A model generated the notes under the pieces. That model did no database searches. It worked only from the letters and a program-made list of their open reading frames with translations, and was not told the DNA's origin. Positions 30,557 through 32,321 of a DNA stretch of 32,321 nucleotides are shown here, piece by piece (position 1 is the stretch's first letter; every line of letters starts with the position of its first letter). The translations under genes were made by a program, and so were the position numbers. The stretch is from CAYMLL01 sp964390645 (GTDB taxonomy: Bacteria > Planctomycetota > UBA8108). The DNA is taken from NCBI GenBank assembly GCA_964390645.1, contig CAYMLL010000045.1, positions 1 to 32,321 of the forward strand, in the 5' to 3' direction.

Positions 30557-32321
30557 ATGACATACGAGAACTCGAACGTCGTCCGCGCACACCTTGTCGC
30601 CGTTGTCGCCACCGCCGTCATCCTCGCGCTGTCGGCTGACCCGGCCCGGGCGCAGGGTCGGAACGAACGCGACGGCCGGGACCCGCGAGCGGCCTCCCGC
30701 AAACGCACGGCGACCACTCCCCGCGGCGGCGAGGCCCGAAATCCGCTACTCGCCCAGGCGACGCCGCAAGACGACGGCAACGCTGCCAACGGCGGACTCG
30801 GCGCGCCTCAGGACGACGGCGAGACGGGCGCCAACGCCGCCGGCGATGACGGACAGGACCCCGGCGGCGGGCAGGACCCCGGCGGTGGGCAGGATCCCGG
30901 CGGCGGGCAGGACCCCCGCGCGGGCGGCGGCGATGACGCTGCTGCTGACGTTTCTCTACCGCTACCTGCGCAGGACCCCCGCGCGGGCGGCGGCGATCAG
31001 ATCATCCGCGGCAACCCATCCCTGCGCGGCCAGCGTGTCGACATCACCCCGGGACAGATTCCCGTCGAGGAGTTCATGCGCTTCCTCGCGGACTACAACG
31101 AGAAGGGACTGCCGGTCATCTTCTCCTCTGGCACCACCGCCGGCGCCAGCACGCGACAGGCTCAGACGATCAACATCACCGCGCCGATCAAGAACGCGGA
31201 CTACCACATCGTCAAGGCGATCCTCGACGCCAACGGCTTCCAGGTGCTGATCCGGGAGCTCGAGAACGGCCAGGAAATCATCACCATCCACTCGACGACC
31301 GGCCAGCAACAGCGTGGCGAGATCAAGGAGATGAAGGTCATCGACGTGGCAGGCGACAGTGCCGAGCTGCACGAGAACGAGCTCAGCGCCGAGGACCTCG
31401 GCGTCGAACCCGACGAGCTGGCGACGATGGTGTTCACGCTCGAACACGTCGCTCCACAGGACGCGATCCAGTCGCTGAACCAGCTGGTCGGTGGGCCGGC
31501 GGGAGGCAAGACGCCGACGCGCGGCTCGACCTTCACCGCGGTCGAGGTCAGGGGCACTCAGACGCTGATCGTCACGGCGAAGTTCGGGCTCCTCGATTTC
31601 ATCCTGAAGCTGCTGAAGATCATCGACATCGAGCAGGATCTGCCGCAGCGCATCGTCCACATCATCGAGACGAAGGAGACGGAAGCGCAGGCGCTGGTTG
31701 ACGTGATCCAGCAGTTCCTCCAGCAGTCCCAGCGCCCACGAAGCACCCCAGGCCGTCCGACGACCAGCTCGGCGACACGGACTTCGAGCTCGGCTCGAGT
31801 ATCGTCACCGACGAGCTCGCGGTTCGGACGCAACGAGTTCGAGACCAGTCTCATCGCCGACCCACGCACTCAAAAGATCATCGTCACCACCTACGACCAG
31901 ATGGACCTCGAAGACATCAATATGCTCGTTCGCGAGCTCGACACGCGCTTCGATATCCGCCGGCTGAAGACGCAGATCTACCGCATGCGCTATCTGAAGG
32001 CCATCGACGTCGCCCCGGTGATCTCCGACATCGTCGGATCGTCGGGTGGCTCCCGCTCCGGTACCCGCGGCCTCGGTACATCCGCACGCAGCCGCAACCG
32101 CGTGCCCGGTCGCGCGAGCGTCACCTCGCCGACGAGCTCCGCGCGTCCCGGCGGCGTGGCGGGCGGTGGCGCCGCCGGCGCCGGGCTCATACCGACGCTG
32201 ATCGTCCCCCACGAGGAGACGAACTCGCTGATCGTCCAGGCGGAGCCGGAAGACTACGCGGAGATTCTCCACATCCTCGGCGAGATCGACGTCAAGCGCC
32301 GCCAGGTCTTCCTCGAGGCGG
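30557..32321 (+). CDS. gspD: GspD-type secretin, N-terminal part (partial)
   Basis: An outer-membrane secretin subunit; such proteins form the ring-shaped pore of type II secretion and related systems. The frame is open from the ATG at 30557 to the right edge (588 residues). A signal peptide (VVATAVILALSADPARAQ) is followed by a Gly/Gln/Asp/Pro-rich linker to about residue 150. N0-like sequence begins at about 159 (RVDITPGQIPVEEFMRFLADY). Three ring domains follow, each ending in the usual L-x-x-LD pattern: about 290-361 (VFTLEHVAPQDAIQSLNQL), 365-465 (HIIETKETEAQALVDVIQQFL) and 468 to the edge (YRMRYLKAIDVAPVISDIV). Ser/Thr/Arg-rich loops interrupt the last two domains. The pore-forming domain lies outside the window. 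A type IV pilus secretin is a possible alternative. Confidence 0.85.
   Translation, partial: MTYENSNVVRAHLVAVVATAVILALSADPARAQGRNERDGRDPRAASRKRTATTPRGGEARNPLLAQATPQDDGNAANGGLGAPQDDGETGANAAGDDGQDPGGGQDPGGGQDPGGGQDPRAGGGDDAAADVSLPLPAQDPRAGGGDQIIRGNPSLRGQRVDITPGQIPVEEFMRFLADYNEKGLPVIFSSGTTAGASTRQAQTINITAPIKNADYHIVKAILDANGFQVLIRELENGQEIITIHSTTGQQQRGEIKEMKVIDVAGDSAELHENELSAEDLGVEPDELATMVFTLEHVAPQDAIQSLNQLVGGPAGGKTPTRGSTFTAVEVRGTQTLIVTAKFGLLDFILKLLKIIDIEQDLPQRIVHIIETKETEAQALVDVIQQFLQQSQRPRSTPGRPTTSSATRTSSSARVSSPTSSRFGRNEFETSLIADPRTQKIIVTTYDQMDLEDINMLVRELDTRFDIRRLKTQIYRMRYLKAIDVAPVISDIVGSSGGSRSGTRGLGTSARSRNRVPGRASVTSPTSSARPGGVAGGGAAGAGLIPTLIVPHEETNSLIVQAEPEDYAEILHILGEIDVKRRQVFLEA
30854..30997. repeat. 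In-frame tandem and duplicated repeats in the secretin linker
   Basis: Three 18-base units (CAGGACCCCGGCGGCGGG and variants) encode QDPGGG at 30854-30907. A 27-base segment at 30908-30934 recurs exactly at 30971-30997, 63 bases (21 codons) later. All units are multiples of three and encode Gly/Gln/Asp/Pro-rich sequence between the signal peptide and the N0 domain. Confidence 0.9.

Overview
This window is a high-GC bacterial chromosome segment carrying mostly biosynthetic housekeeping genes. It has two assembly gaps: 100 Ns at 1526-1625 and 10 Ns at 28239-28248. The organism is Gram-negative in cell plan: it encodes LpxA, two LptF/LptG-type permeases and a GspD-type secretin. A B12-dependent ribonucleotide reductase, a transmembrane Hanks-type kinase, an FHA-containing sigma54 activator and weak or missing Shine-Dalgarno sequences at many starts fit Planctomycetota or a related deep-branching group. 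That placement is an inference; there is no rRNA or other phylogenetic marker here.

Layout. (1) 1-959 (-): the 5' part of nrdJ, running off the left edge. (2) 960-2294: a 1.3 kb divergent intergenic region with a 23-bp tandem repeat array that coincides with the 100-N gap. (3) 2295-3944 (+): pcnB-like poly(A) polymerase. nrdJ and pcnB both carry in-frame 15-bp minisatellites in N-terminal extensions. (4) 4204-5040 (-) lpxA and 5171-6289 (+) metX, divergent from a compact promoter region. (5) 6446-8198 (-): a secreted protein of unknown function, a possible small Cys-rich ORF, and a lipoprotein-type protein-L-isoaspartate methyltransferase. (6) 8615-14427: a heme divergon, hemE-hemL on the minus strand and hemA-hemC-hemD on the plus strand, covering the C5 route except hemB and the steps after hemE. 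(7) 14454-17582 (-): two LptF/LptG family permeases followed by a translationally coupled HEAT-repeat protein. (8) 17827-24568 (+): an amino-acid cluster of a branched-chain aminotransferase, a chorismate mutase-prephenate dehydratase-ACT-DAHP-synthase-like fusion, a leader/attenuator, leuA and cimA. (9) 24664-25377 (-): a GT2 glycosyltransferase. (10) 25582-32321 (+): a membrane Ser/Thr kinase, an FHA-GAF-sigma54 activator, a secreted protein resembling secretin N-domains, and the N-terminal part of a GspD-type secretin running off the right edge.

Three observations stand out. The first is the 699-residue aromatic enzyme. Its chorismate mutase, prephenate dehydratase and ACT parts look intact, but its C-terminal DAHP synthase domain has lost most catalytic and metal-binding residues, so it looks like a pseudo-enzyme domain. 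The second is the leader in front of leuA. It has a short ORF ending in a run of branched-chain codons, a perfect 10-bp antiterminator helix and an overlapping terminator with nine Ts, which is the arrangement of ribosome-mediated attenuation. The third is the kinase/FHA-activator/secretin-like locus, with a perfect 14-bp inverted repeat upstream of the secretin gene.
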